Below are positions 24,492 to 32,286 of a stretch of DNA of 39,387 nucleotides, piece by piece (the stretch's first letter is position 1; every line of letters begins with the position of its first letter). The notes under the pieces are model-generated. The model did not search any database, was not told the origin of the DNA, and was given only the letters and a program-made list of their open reading frames with translations. Both the position numbers and the translations under genes were made by a program. Origin of the DNA: JBFWIW01 sp050253535 (GTDB lineage: Bacteria; Bacillota; Clostridia; Oscillospirales; Oscillospiraceae); assembly GCA_050253535.1 (NCBI GenBank), contig JBFWIW010000022.1, positions 1 to 39,387 of the forward strand, in the 5' to 3' direction.

Positions 24492-24560
24492 TGTCAAATA
24501 TTAGCAGTTAAAAAAACTTATACCACTATATATAGACAAAATTGTCGAGTTCGCTACAAT
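24492..24560 (+). promoter_or_regulatory. spo0A promoter region with 0A-box-like sites
   Basis: TAGACA (24533-24538) and TACAAT (24555-24560) with a 16-nt spacer form a vegetative-type promoter. TTGTCGAG (24542-24549) inside the spacer and TGTCAAA (24492-24498) upstream are one mismatch or close to the Spo0A box TGTCGAA, which suggests autoregulation. A second, weaker promoter TTGCAT (24595-24600) with TAGATT (24618-24623), spacer 17, lies nearer the gene. Confidence 0.5.
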
Positions 24561-24692
24561 AGCAAAATAATTCCGAAATTTTTCCAAATATTTCTTGCAT
24601 ATACCGTCTGGTTATGTTAGATTAGAAAGCGAAATACGGTTTAGAGAAATATATTGAGACCGTGATAAATTATTATTTACGGAGGAAATAAT

Positions 24693-25484
24693 ATGGAAAA
24701 GGTCACAAAGGTCCTAATAGCAGACTCTAACGAAGAATTCAGAACACTAATGTCGGAGGTCCTTGCCTCGGAGGGCGACTTTGAGGTCGTCGGTGCAACA
24801 GGGGACGGGATACGCGCGCTGGAAATGATTTTTCAGCAGAAGCCGGACGTTTTTCTCACGGATATCGTCCTCTCCGGAATTGATGGGCTGGGTGTCTTGG
24901 AAAAGCTTACACAGCTCCCGGAATCCTCTCGCCCCGTGCCAATTGTTGAGACGAGCTTCACAAGCGAACATGCCATGTATGCCGCCCTCAGCCTGGGCGC
25001 CGCGTTTTTCGTACAGAAGCCGTGCGATACCGGCGCACTCATAAGCCGAATCCGTCAGGCTTCGGGTACGCCTAAGCTCATGCAGCAGTCATCCAGCCTT
25101 CAGAATTTCCGTATGCAGAAACAAGAGCAGAGTCTTGAAAGTCTGGTAACCGATATCATACATGAAATCGGAATCCCGGCGCATATTAAAGGTTATCAGT
25201 ACTTACGGGAAGCAATTATTCTTACAATAAACGATATGGATATCATTAATGCTGTGACTAAAGTACTGTATCCGACTGTTGCAAAAAAATTCAATACCAC
25301 GCCTAGCCGCGTAGAACGCGCCATCCGCCACGCTATTGAGGTTGCTTGGGACAGAGGTGACGTCGATACTCTTCAGAATTTCTTTGGATATACCGTGTCG
25401 GGTATAAAAGGAAAGCCGACCAATTCCGAATTTATTGCGATGATAGCTGACAGACTGTCGCTGCAGAGAAAAGAGGCGAAATAA
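24693..25484 (+). CDS. spo0A: sporulation master regulator Spo0A
   Basis: The response regulator that commits cells to sporulation. The 263-aa protein has an N-terminal receiver domain with phospho-acceptor Asp57 (VFLTDIVLSG) and the conserved Lys in QKPCD. A linker and the Spo0A-specific DNA-binding domain follow (IGIPAHIKGYQYLREAI, SRVERAIRHAIEVAW, the recognition helix). ATG 24693 follows ACGGAGGAA. With spoIVB upstream this is the canonical Firmicutes locus and proves a spore-forming lineage. Confidence 0.98.
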   Translation: MEKVTKVLIADSNEEFRTLMSEVLASEGDFEVVGATGDGIRALEMIFQQKPDVFLTDIVLSGIDGLGVLEKLTQLPESSRPVPIVETSFTSEHAMYAALSLGAAFFVQKPCDTGALISRIRQASGTPKLMQQSSSLQNFRMQKQEQSLESLVTDIIHEIGIPAHIKGYQYLREAIILTINDMDIINAVTKVLYPTVAKKFNTTPSRVERAIRHAIEVAWDRGDVDTLQNFFGYTVSGIKGKPTNSEFIAMIADRLSLQRKEAK

Positions 25485-25588
25485 CTAGGGCCGCATTAGG
25501 TTTCTGTTTTGAAACCCGTGGAAATGCGTTAATTCAGAAAATCTAGGATTTTCATTATATATTTGTTGCTATTTATAGAGAAAATAAG

Positions 25589-25627
25589 CACCTTCCGTAT
25601 TCCGGACAATGCCGGAAACGGAAGGTG
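25589..25627 (+). terminator. bidirectional terminator spo0A / NTPase
   Basis: A long, slightly imperfect stem (25589-25605 with 25612-25627) followed by GATTTGTTTCTTTT on the + strand and by an A/T-rich run on the - strand. It lies between the convergent ends of spo0A and the NTPase gene. Confidence 0.8.
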
Positions 25628-25642
25628 ATTTGTTTCTTTTGC

Positions 25643-26167
25643 CTATTTGTCCCAAGCCATTACCCGCGGAAGCAGCTCGGTGTAAAGTTTTTCCCGATTT
25701 CTATTATTTATGATGAAAAGATCGGCATTTTTATGGGAGCGCACAGCGTCCAAAAACGGCGTACTCTGATTTTTTACAGCTGCGATAACCGGAATATTAC
25801 CGTCAAGTGTGCTTAGTACCGCGGCGCGGAAAAGCTCAGCTTCATTTTCCATAAAACCAAGTTCATCCATCATAATAACCCGGCCCTCTTCTGCTTTAAG
25901 GAGCGGGACGCCGCAGGTATTAAATACCGCGGGAAAATGTATGCCACCGTCTGAGTTGCATATGCCGACGCGGTTAGCGGGGGTATAGGTGCGGCGTTTG
26001 CTTTGCGCAGGATGTATATAGACCGAGTATTTGCCGTTCCCGTCGCTTCTGCGGAGGGTGACAAATCCGCAAACAGGCCTGCCGCTCGCGTCTGAAAGTC
26101 GGCGGATGAGAGAGCTCTTTCCGACACCGACGTCGCCGCATATGAGAATATGTCGCGTCTCTGTCAT
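25643..26167 (-). CDS. nucleoside-triphosphatase, THEP1/NTPase_1 family
   Basis: A small P-loop NTPase of 174 aa: Walker A GDVGVGKSSLI, Walker B RVIMMDELGFME and the C-terminal NNRNREKL (base-binding region in THEP1). Family members hydrolyse several NTPs; the cell role is unknown. I start it at ATG 26167 (MTETRHILIC), which overlaps the upstream methyltransferase stop as ATGA and follows GGAGGGG. The longer ORF from 26206 is unlikely. Confidence 0.85.
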   Translation of the reverse strand: MTETRHILICGDVGVGKSSLIRRLSDASGRPVCGFVTLRRSDGNGKYSVYIHPAQSKRRTYTPANRVGICNSDGGIHFPAVFNTCGVPLLKAEEGRVIMMDELGFMENEAELFRAAVLSTLDGNIPVIAAVKNQSTPFLDAVRSHKNADLFIINNRNREKLYTELLPRVMAWDK

Positions 26168-26913
26168 AATATCCCCTCCGTAATCGGCAGTTCGGGAATG
26201 TCGCATACGTCGACGATGAGCATTCCTACGCTTTCAAAAGAAGGCATAAAGTACTTAAATTCTCCGGCGGATATTCTTTCGAGTCTGCCCATAATGTCGC
26301 TCTCGGAAATTTTTCCGGCGTTCGCGTCTTTGCTGTAAATACGAAAAAAGTCCACGGCGTCCGCAAGAGAACGGAAAGGCTGGCCCATCTGCAGGGAAAA
26401 GATGTCACGGATATACGGTATGCCGAAATATTCGAGCTCGGAGGCGGCGCCCGAGAGCGTCGTAACCTTGAGCGATTTTTTTGCTATTGTAAAGCGGTGG
26501 TTTTCCCAGTCCTTACGAATTAGAATGACTTTTCCGCGGCAGCGCTTTTTGCCTAGGAGAAGTGCCTCACGGGTACCGCCGAAAAAACTGAAAATCATGG
26601 CGTCAAAGGGAATTTCAGAAGAAAATGCCGCGATATCGCCTTCCGTTACGTCGATGTTTTCGATACCGCGCCTCTCGACATTTTCTGACAGAACTGAGAG
26701 CGCAAGCGGCTCAATATCGACCGCCGTTACGCTCCGGCAGTATTTGGAGAGAGCGAGACTCAGATAGCCGAGTCCGCAGCCTGCGTCACAGACACGGGCG
26801 CCATCCGGCAGGTACGGCGTTATTTTTGAAGCGAGTATTTGGTTAAATCCGCAGTATTCCGCGGCGTCTCTCATATAAGCTATTGTTTTAGGCTGCCATC
26901 TGAACACGAACAA
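26164..26913 (-). CDS. class I SAM-dependent methyltransferase
   Basis: The 249-aa protein has the Rossmann SAM-binding motif I VCDAGCGLGYLSLA, the acidic end of strand 2 (VTAVDIEPLAL), and a motif with GDIAAF. The substrate is not predictable; the C-terminal half (about 140-249) does not match a named subfamily that I know. Co-transcribed with the NTPase. It is divergent from the riboswitch-controlled operon, and the two promoters share the gap 26914-27045. Confidence 0.75.
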   Translation of the reverse strand: MFVFRWQPKTIAYMRDAAEYCGFNQILASKITPYLPDGARVCDAGCGLGYLSLALSKYCRSVTAVDIEPLALSVLSENVERRGIENIDVTEGDIAAFSSEIPFDAMIFSFFGGTREALLLGKKRCRGKVILIRKDWENHRFTIAKKSLKVTTLSGAASELEYFGIPYIRDIFSLQMGQPFRSLADAVDFFRIYSKDANAGKISESDIMGRLERISAGEFKYFMPSFESVGMLIVDVCDIPELPITEGIL

Positions 26914-26987
26914 AACACCTTCATTATAGTTTTTCGCGCGTCTATGAAAAACACTAATCTCATCTTAATATATTAAATGACAAATCA

Positions 26988-27016
26988 TTGCATTTCAATC
27001 CAAAATATTGTATCAT
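26988..27016 (+). promoter_or_regulatory. promoter of the Moco-riboswitch operon
   Basis: TTGCAT (26988-26993) and TATCAT (27011-27016) with a 17-nt spacer. The start near 27023 is about 23 nt before the first base of the riboswitch P1 stem. Confidence 0.65.
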
Positions 27017-27045
27017 AAGCACATATTGGACACAAATTAAATATT

Positions 27046-27182
27046 TGCTTCGAGACGAACCGGATAAGGGCAACTATGCCGGTTTGGCCTGAGCTATAAG
27101 CTCACAGGGCAGCAAGCGGAAACGCGGCTGCCTCCCGCGGCGCCGAGAGGCGTATGGAGGATGCTCCATTTGGAAAGAAGCA
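27046..27182 (+). promoter_or_regulatory. Moco (molybdenum cofactor) riboswitch aptamer
   Basis: P1 pairs 27046-27051 with 27177-27182. P2 pairs AACCGG (27058-27063) with CCGGTT (27079-27084) and carries GGGCAACTAT in its loop side. TTTGGCC follows, then a 5-bp stem (27090-27094 with 27100-27104), ACAGGGC, a stem with GAAA tetraloop (27108-27113 with 27127-27132), GCCTCCCG, a hairpin (27154-27159 with 27164-27169) and TTGGAAAG. These blocks match in order the E. coli moaA leader (GGGTCAACT, TTTGGCC, CAGGGC, GCCTCCCG, TGGAAAG) as I remember it. The class is known to regulate Moco synthesis, Mo/W transport and Moco enzymes. A third stem is present; variants lacking it were linked to the tungsten form. 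Confidence 0.88.
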
Positions 27183-27254
27183 GGGAAACGGTTTTGCGCG
27201 GTTTTCCGAAAAATATGCGTGCTCAAATGCGCGCTGCTTCTTGCTTTACGGGTT

Positions 27255-27285
27255 TTCGGCTGTGAGCCGAAGGCCTGTTTTTTTT
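27255..27285 (+). terminator. riboswitch expression-platform terminator
   Basis: A 7-bp hairpin (27255-27261 with 27265-27271) followed by GGCCTG and eight Ts (27278-27285), 42 nt before the first gene. Upstream, CTGCTTC (27234-27240) can pair with GAAGCAG (27177-27183), which includes the 3' strand of P1. Folding of the aptamer and of the platform are therefore mutually exclusive in part. Confidence 0.8.
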
Positions 27286-27327
27286 GAGATACCATAGATT
27301 TAATAAATAATGCAGAGGAGAGGAAAT

Positions 27328-28323
27328 ATGAAAAAGAGCATGAAAAGAGCAGTCAGCCTTTTGATCGTTATGGCGCTCATCGTCGGGACGATGACAGCGG
27401 CGCTCGCTAAGACCACTTCTGAGACAATTGACGCGCCGGCGGATACCACGGTGGTGTTCACCATTACGTTGGGGACAGTAAACATCACTTACACGTGGGC
27501 GGATATCTCCGGAAGCGGGAGCTTTGCTTCAGTTACAAATACCTACGGTGCCAAGGACGCGGACGGAAACCTTTCAACGATTGATTATACGGGCATACCG
27601 CTATCAGACCTCCTCGCGGACGCCGCAGCGAAATCCGGTTTTGCGCTTTCGGACGGCTTATTAATCAAGGCTGCCGCAACGGACGGATATGTCGTGGCCT
27701 TCACAGTGGGCGATGTGCGCGATGACGCGAACCACTATCTTGTCGCCACCGACCCGGTGAAAAATAGTGACGGAGACACAGTCTATGACAACAGCTATGT
27801 CAGGATTGTCCGGGGCGATGCCGATACGACGCCGAACAACGTGAATATCCGCTGCGTAACAGGCATCCAGATACCGGATGCGGGGAAAACTCCGGACGCG
27901 GGAGCTGCAGTTCTCTCAAAACAGACGGTAACTTTCAACGGTTCCTCAGTCGCTCTCGAGGCTTATAACATAGATGGCTATAATTACTTCAAACTTCGTG
28001 ATATCGCGTATCTGTTAAACGGTACGTCTTCACAGTTTTCAATTTCGGTCAGCGATGAGAGCTTTGCTGTAAATGCGGTTAAAGGCTCTGCTTATACTGC
28101 GGTCGGCGGAGAGCTTGAGCCCGGAACGGACAAGTCTGCGTCCTGCGTCGCGAGCGTTTGGAAGCTCTCGGTGGACGGAACGCCTTGCTCGGCATATGTC
28201 TACAATCTGGATGGCAACAATTTCTTTAAGCTGCGCGATTTGGGTACGGCATTCAGCTTCGGCGTTGACTATGACGCGGCCACAAACACGGTCGCCATAA
28301 TGAGCGCCGACTACAGCGCGTAA
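27328..28323 (+). CDS. secreted protein: SUOX-fold-like domain plus two copper-amine-oxidase-N-like repeats
   Basis: 331 aa with a Sec signal peptide (about 1-27). Residues about 35-180 resemble the molybdopterin-binding (sulfite oxidase/YedY) fold: IDYTGIPLSDLL, ATDGYVVAFTVGDV (DGY at 119-121) and a closing strand VNIRCVTGIQIPD. No Cys occurs before that last strand, so a Mo-ligating Cys is not visible. Two repeats of the copper amine oxidase N-terminal/stalk type follow (AYNIDGYNYFKLRDIAYLL and VYNLDGNNFFKLRDLG). ATG 27328 follows GAGGAGAGG. First gene of the operon. Confidence 0.75.
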   Translation: MKKSMKRAVSLLIVMALIVGTMTAALAKTTSETIDAPADTTVVFTITLGTVNITYTWADISGSGSFASVTNTYGAKDADGNLSTIDYTGIPLSDLLADAAAKSGFALSDGLLIKAAATDGYVVAFTVGDVRDDANHYLVATDPVKNSDGDTVYDNSYVRIVRGDADTTPNNVNIRCVTGIQIPDAGKTPDAGAAVLSKQTVTFNGSSVALEAYNIDGYNYFKLRDIAYLLNGTSSQFSISVSDESFAVNAVKGSAYTAVGGELEPGTDKSASCVASVWKLSVDGTPCSAYVYNLDGNNFFKLRDLGTAFSFGVDYDAATNTVAIMSADYSA

Positions 28324-28375
28324 AGAAAATATCCCCTGCGAAAGGGGGTACATCAGCTTATGGGGAGCTTATAAA

Positions 28376-29233
28376 ATGGAGAACATCTCGAAAAAAGCGC
28401 TTCTGCCGTTTCTTGTGTTAATGCTTTGCATCCTGAGCGCATGCGCCGGCGGCGGAGCGGCAGCGGATAATACCGGCTCATCAGGCGGACAGCCGCAGTC
28501 ATCGGTTTCGGGAGTCTCCGACACCTCGTCTGCAGAGACATCCGATATGCAGCCCGCACAGGCTGCCGAGTCAAATGCAACGTTTGAAGCGGGCGATGCG
28601 GATACTTCGGCGGATATGGCAGCGGATTCTTTGCCTGATGCCGGCTCCGACCCGGCGAAGGAAGCGGCCGAAACACCGTCTGCGCCGGCACAGGCAGATA
28701 CTTCCGATCAGGAAACAGGGCAGGAGCAGGATACCGCCCCGGAACAGGCGGAAGCTCCAGCGCCGTATTCGGTGAAAACGCCCGATACAATTCTTGAGGT
28801 CAGCGGCGGAGGTGCGGAAAATACCTGCTATTTTACCATGGACGACCTGCTGGCGATCAAGGAAGGGTACTTTGAGGACGACTATTTCTCGAGGCGCACA
28901 GGGCCGGAGGAGGCCACGAACCGCTATGGCGGAGTGCTGCTCTCCTATCTTCTCGAGAACGTGGTCGGCATTAAGGACGGCGCAAAAAAAATCACGGTGA
29001 CCTCTTCGGACGGTTACGGCAGTTCGACGACGATTAGCGCCGTCAGGGCGTCTTACATAAACGAAAAGGATCCGACAAAGACGCTCTATATGATACTTGC
29101 GTGGAACAGGGACGGCGAAGCACTGACCGACTCCGGTCCTCTCCAGCTCGTTATGGGGCAGCTGATAGAGGGCGAATACAACAGACAATATTGGGTGAAA
29201 AACGTATGCTCTATAGAAGTGAAGACGCCATGA
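28376..29233 (+). CDS. lipoprotein with SUOX-fold-like domain
   Basis: 285 aa. A signal peptide with lipobox LSAC predicts a membrane-anchored lipoprotein, followed by an acidic, Ala/Ser/Asp-rich spacer (about 25-135). The C-terminal domain (about 136-285) repeats the pattern of the neighbours: YFTMDDLLAIKEG, YGGVLLSYLLENVVG, TSSDGYG, GPLQLVMGQ and WVKNVCSIEV. Cys residues are only in NTCYF and VKNVC, not at the usual catalytic position as far as I can align. Likely binds a ligand at the outer membrane face. ATGA overlap with the S component. Confidence 0.75.
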   Translation: MENISKKALLPFLVLMLCILSACAGGGAAADNTGSSGGQPQSSVSGVSDTSSAETSDMQPAQAAESNATFEAGDADTSADMAADSLPDAGSDPAKEAAETPSAPAQADTSDQETGQEQDTAPEQAEAPAPYSVKTPDTILEVSGGGAENTCYFTMDDLLAIKEGYFEDDYFSRRTGPEEATNRYGGVLLSYLLENVVGIKDGAKKITVTSSDGYGSSTTISAVRASYINEKDPTKTLYMILAWNRDGEALTDSGPLQLVMGQLIEGEYNRQYWVKNVCSIEVKTP

Positions 29234-29796
29234 TAATTAATTTATTTCAAAGGGCGATACGCCGATTCACCGTACGGGAGCTCGTGCTGATCGCCGTGAT
29301 GGCGGCTCTGGGAATTGCACTCAAGCCTATAGTTGTGCCGCTCGCGCACCTTGTCAGTGCGCCGCTTCTCATTCCAGGAGGGGCTCTGGCGGGCGGACTT
29401 TATATGATGTGGCTCGTCGTAGCGATGGGACTTACCGGCAAGAGAGGGACGGCCACTCTCGTAGGGGTCGTACAGGCAATTCTGGTGCTGATAACGGGCG
29501 TTGCCGGGTCGCACGGACTGATGAGCCTGCTCAGCTACACGCTTCCGGGCATCGTCATGGACCTGGGGCTTTTTGTTATGCGCCACAGGGTGTGCTGCCT
29601 GACATGTGCTTTTGTTGCGGGGATACTGGCAAATATCACCGGCACCGTGGTCGTGAACTGTATATTTTTCAGTCTTCCGCTTATCCCGCTGCTGCTGAGC
29701 CTTGCCGTTGCGGCATTTTCCGGCGGCTTGGGCGGCCTTTTAGCCTGGACGTTATTAAAGGGACTCAAAAAATACGGGATTGGGAAGGCAGAATGA
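29230..29796 (+). CDS. ECF transporter S component, substrate unassigned
   Basis: 188 aa with about five to six transmembrane helices. FTVRELVLIAVMAALGIALKP is the usual S-component N-terminus, with small-residue helix packing for contact with EcfT. GGALAGGLYMMWLVVAMGL and GVAGSHGLMSLLSYTLPG should shape the binding pocket. I do not recognise it as one of the named vitamin S components; ThiW/YkoE-like resemblance is only general. Start ATG 29230 overlaps the lipoprotein stop, and its own stop overlaps the next gene (ATGA 29793-29796). Confidence 0.85.
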   Translation: MIINLFQRAIRRFTVRELVLIAVMAALGIALKPIVVPLAHLVSAPLLIPGGALAGGLYMMWLVVAMGLTGKRGTATLVGVVQAILVLITGVAGSHGLMSLLSYTLPGIVMDLGLFVMRHRVCCLTCAFVAGILANITGTVVVNCIFFSLPLIPLLLSLAVAAFSGGLGGLLAWTLLKGLKKYGIGKAE

Positions 29797-30767
29797 AGAA
29801 ACTATTATTACTGCTGTTGTCCGTTTTATTTCTGACTTCCTGCGCCGAAGCAAGGTCGGTTCCAACAGTGGACGCGCGGACGATGGAAAACGGTACGGCG
29901 GAATTAAAAAACGGCATTGGTATTACGGGTGATGCGAAGCAGCTCGCGGTTTATACGGCGGACGGAAACGTTTACGACGTTTCTTCCGATGATTTTCGGC
30001 TTGCGGACTATGATGACGGCAATGTGACGGGGATAATAACAGACCCGCCGGAGGCTTCCATAACGGACGTATATGACATCGCCAAAGACGCGCTCGATAA
30101 AGACGAGCCGGTACTTATCATCTATCTCGACGGCTTCGGCTGGAGGACATATTCAGCAGTGCTGGAAAAAGGCGCGATACCAAACATTGGTGCCCTCAGC
30201 GCTGAAATGGCAACGTCTATGTATCCGACGATAACACCCGTCAACTACGCCGCTATGGTTACTGGGCAGACCCCGGCGCATACGGGGGTTACCGACCGAA
30301 GCGGGCATGAGGTTTCCTGTGATACGATTTTCGACTACGCCTCGTCCCTCGGAAAGAGCTCGTATATCGTCGAGGGCGATATGCAGATAATCAAATTTTC
30401 GATTGATCAGGAACTCCACCCGGACTATGACGGCGATGGCGATACGGATGACGAGGTAATGGAGACCGCGCTGAAAATTGTTGGAGAGGGATATGACCTT
30501 CTATTCGTTCACCTGCACGGCATTGACGATACCAGCCATGCATACGGCCCCGACTCCGCCGAACTGTTGGAAAAGGCAAAACAGACGGACAAATGGGTCG
30601 GGCAGCTTGTATCTGCGTGGGACGGGGGCGTGATTATAACAGCGGACCACGGACAGCACACATACGACGGCACGGGAAACGACGAATACGCTGGAAAGAC
30701 GGGGACACATGGAGATTTCAGGTATGAGGATATATTTATACCGATAATTACGGAAAGGGTGGATTGA
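29793..30767 (+). CDS. lipoprotein phosphodiesterase/nucleotide pyrophosphatase family
   Basis: 324 aa with a signal peptide and lipobox LTSC, so outside the membrane. The alkaline-phosphatase-superfamily type I phosphodiesterase motifs are present: IIYLDGFGW (metal Asp), MYPTITPVNYAAMVTGQTP with the Thr nucleophile region, HLHGIDDTSHAYG (Asp/His), ITADHGQH and GTHGDF. It probably cleaves a phosphoester or pyrophosphate from an extracellular ligand. In this operon that could be molybdopterin, its dinucleotide form or another phosphorylated pterin (inference). Confidence 0.85.
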   Translation: MKKLLLLLLSVLFLTSCAEARSVPTVDARTMENGTAELKNGIGITGDAKQLAVYTADGNVYDVSSDDFRLADYDDGNVTGIITDPPEASITDVYDIAKDALDKDEPVLIIYLDGFGWRTYSAVLEKGAIPNIGALSAEMATSMYPTITPVNYAAMVTGQTPAHTGVTDRSGHEVSCDTIFDYASSLGKSSYIVEGDMQIIKFSIDQELHPDYDGDGDTDDEVMETALKIVGEGYDLLFVHLHGIDDTSHAYGPDSAELLEKAKQTDKWVGQLVSAWDGGVIITADHGQHTYDGTGNDEYAGKTGTHGDFRYEDIFIPIITERVD

Positions 30768-30768
30768 A

Positions 30769-32265
30769 ATGAAAAAAACAGTTGTGGCGCTCCTCGTGGT
30801 TATTCTTCTGATCGGACTAATGCCGCTGTCATATGCCGAGGGGATTGCCGGCAGCGAACTGCACATCAGCTATGATTCTGAAAGCGTTTACGGGAGCGAC
30901 AGCTATTTATACGATACGCTGACTCTCGCGGGCTCCGGCATGGAGAGCGTGCAGAGTTTTACGGTGAAAGACCTTGAAAGTCTGGCCGAAGACGAGTCGC
31001 TTAACCTCGGATATTGGAACACTTACAGCATGCTGACGAGCGGGAGCATCTTCACCGCCCCCAGCTTTTCCGGCATTAAGCTCTATGACCTGCTCCTTTA
31101 TGCCGGGATGGACAAGGATCTTCCGGACTCGACGCCTGTAAAAGCGGTCTCAAAAGACGGTTATACGATATCCTTTACGCTCGGGCAGATAAGGAGTGAG
31201 GAATATTCGTTCTTTTCAGGTAAAGAAATGGCGGATGCCGAGGTGAACGGTTTGCCGGTCATCATCGCCTTCGGCACGAACGGTTATCCGCTCGTCGGCC
31301 CGACCGGAACGGAGCCTGTGACAAAGCGCTTTGAGGCGGCAGACGGCTACATAGAAACTGCGGACAACGTCGGCGGGTCGATGCGCTTAATTGTGGGTCA
31401 GACTGCGGCAGATGAATTCAACGCGCCGAACTGTGCGAAGTGGCTCGCTGCCGTGGTAGTCGGCGACGCCGCCGGCTATGTGTACTCGCGCCAGACGGTG
31501 GATATTGACGGCTCTGCCGAGCCGGCTACAGGAGGCGACTGGACACACAAAGGGGCCGCAATGAACTACACTGTTACGATTAAAGGCACGGAGGCTAAGG
31601 ATACCGTTCTGACACTCGGACAGATGGAATCGATGACGGACTGCACGGCGCGCGGATACTATGCGGCCTCCGCAGGAAAATACGCCTTCGAGGGTATAGT
31701 ATTGCGCCAGCTCATTGAGAAATATCTTGAGGACGGCGTCACAGTCCCATCGAAGATAACGGTAGTATCGGTCGACGGATACAAAAAGCAGCTGGATGTT
31801 GCAGACGTTATCAATGGCATAGACAGTAATTATCAGCCGGGCAAGCACAAGGATGTCATACTTGCATACGCCGTAGACAGCGCGCCGCTCGTAGCTGGGA
31901 AGGAAGACGCGGATTATAACGGCTATAACGCTTATGGTCCCATGCGCCTCATTGTGGAGAACACGATATCCGGCTGGGTCAAGAGCGTAAAGGAAATCAT
32001 TATAGGCGATGACATATCGTCACTCACCCGTGGGGATTTCTGCGCACAACTCGTCGAAAAATACGCGCTTACGGCTGATTTTTCAGATAATTTTGTAGAC
32101 GTAACACCTGAGAATGAATGCTATACTGCCGTCGGCGTGCTTCGCGCGCTTGGCATTGCCAACGGACGGGATTATATGTCCTTTGATCCCAACGCTGTTA
32201 TAACCGAATGGGAGTATAACGCGCTTAACAGCCGCGTGCAGAATCTTAACGGAGAAACGGCTTAA
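30769..32265 (+). CDS. secreted protein with two SUOX-fold-like domains and SLH-like C-terminus
   Basis: 498 aa with a signal peptide (cleavage near SYA-EG, residue 23). Domain 1 (about 28-225) has GIKLYDLLLYAGM, VSKDGYTISFTLGQI and GGSMRLIVGQ. Domain 2 (about 255-410) has FEGIVLRQLIEKYL, VSVDGYKKQLDVADV and YGPMRLIVEN followed by WVKSVKEIIIGD. The last 75 residues (LTRGDFCAQLVEKY, FVDVTPENECYTAVGVLRALGIANG) resemble an S-layer homology repeat, which would hold the protein on the cell wall. No Cys lies in the two central folds except near TDC and NCAKW. Confidence 0.75.
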   Translation: MKKTVVALLVVILLIGLMPLSYAEGIAGSELHISYDSESVYGSDSYLYDTLTLAGSGMESVQSFTVKDLESLAEDESLNLGYWNTYSMLTSGSIFTAPSFSGIKLYDLLLYAGMDKDLPDSTPVKAVSKDGYTISFTLGQIRSEEYSFFSGKEMADAEVNGLPVIIAFGTNGYPLVGPTGTEPVTKRFEAADGYIETADNVGGSMRLIVGQTAADEFNAPNCAKWLAAVVVGDAAGYVYSRQTVDIDGSAEPATGGDWTHKGAAMNYTVTIKGTEAKDTVLTLGQMESMTDCTARGYYAASAGKYAFEGIVLRQLIEKYLEDGVTVPSKITVVSVDGYKKQLDVADVINGIDSNYQPGKHKDVILAYAVDSAPLVAGKEDADYNGYNAYGPMRLIVENTISGWVKSVKEIIIGDDISSLTRGDFCAQLVEKYALTADFSDNFVDVTPENECYTAVGVLRALGIANGRDYMSFDPNAVITEWEYNALNSRVQNLNGETA

Positions 32266-32286
32266 GATAGCTGCGGGAGTTATCAT

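Noticed and set aside
27046..27300. Cobalamin or other vitamin riboswitch before the ECF operon
   Set aside because: No B12 box or other vitamin aptamer core is present, while the ordered blocks GGGCAACT, TTTGGCC, CAGGGC, GCCTCCCG and TTGGAAAG fit the Moco class.
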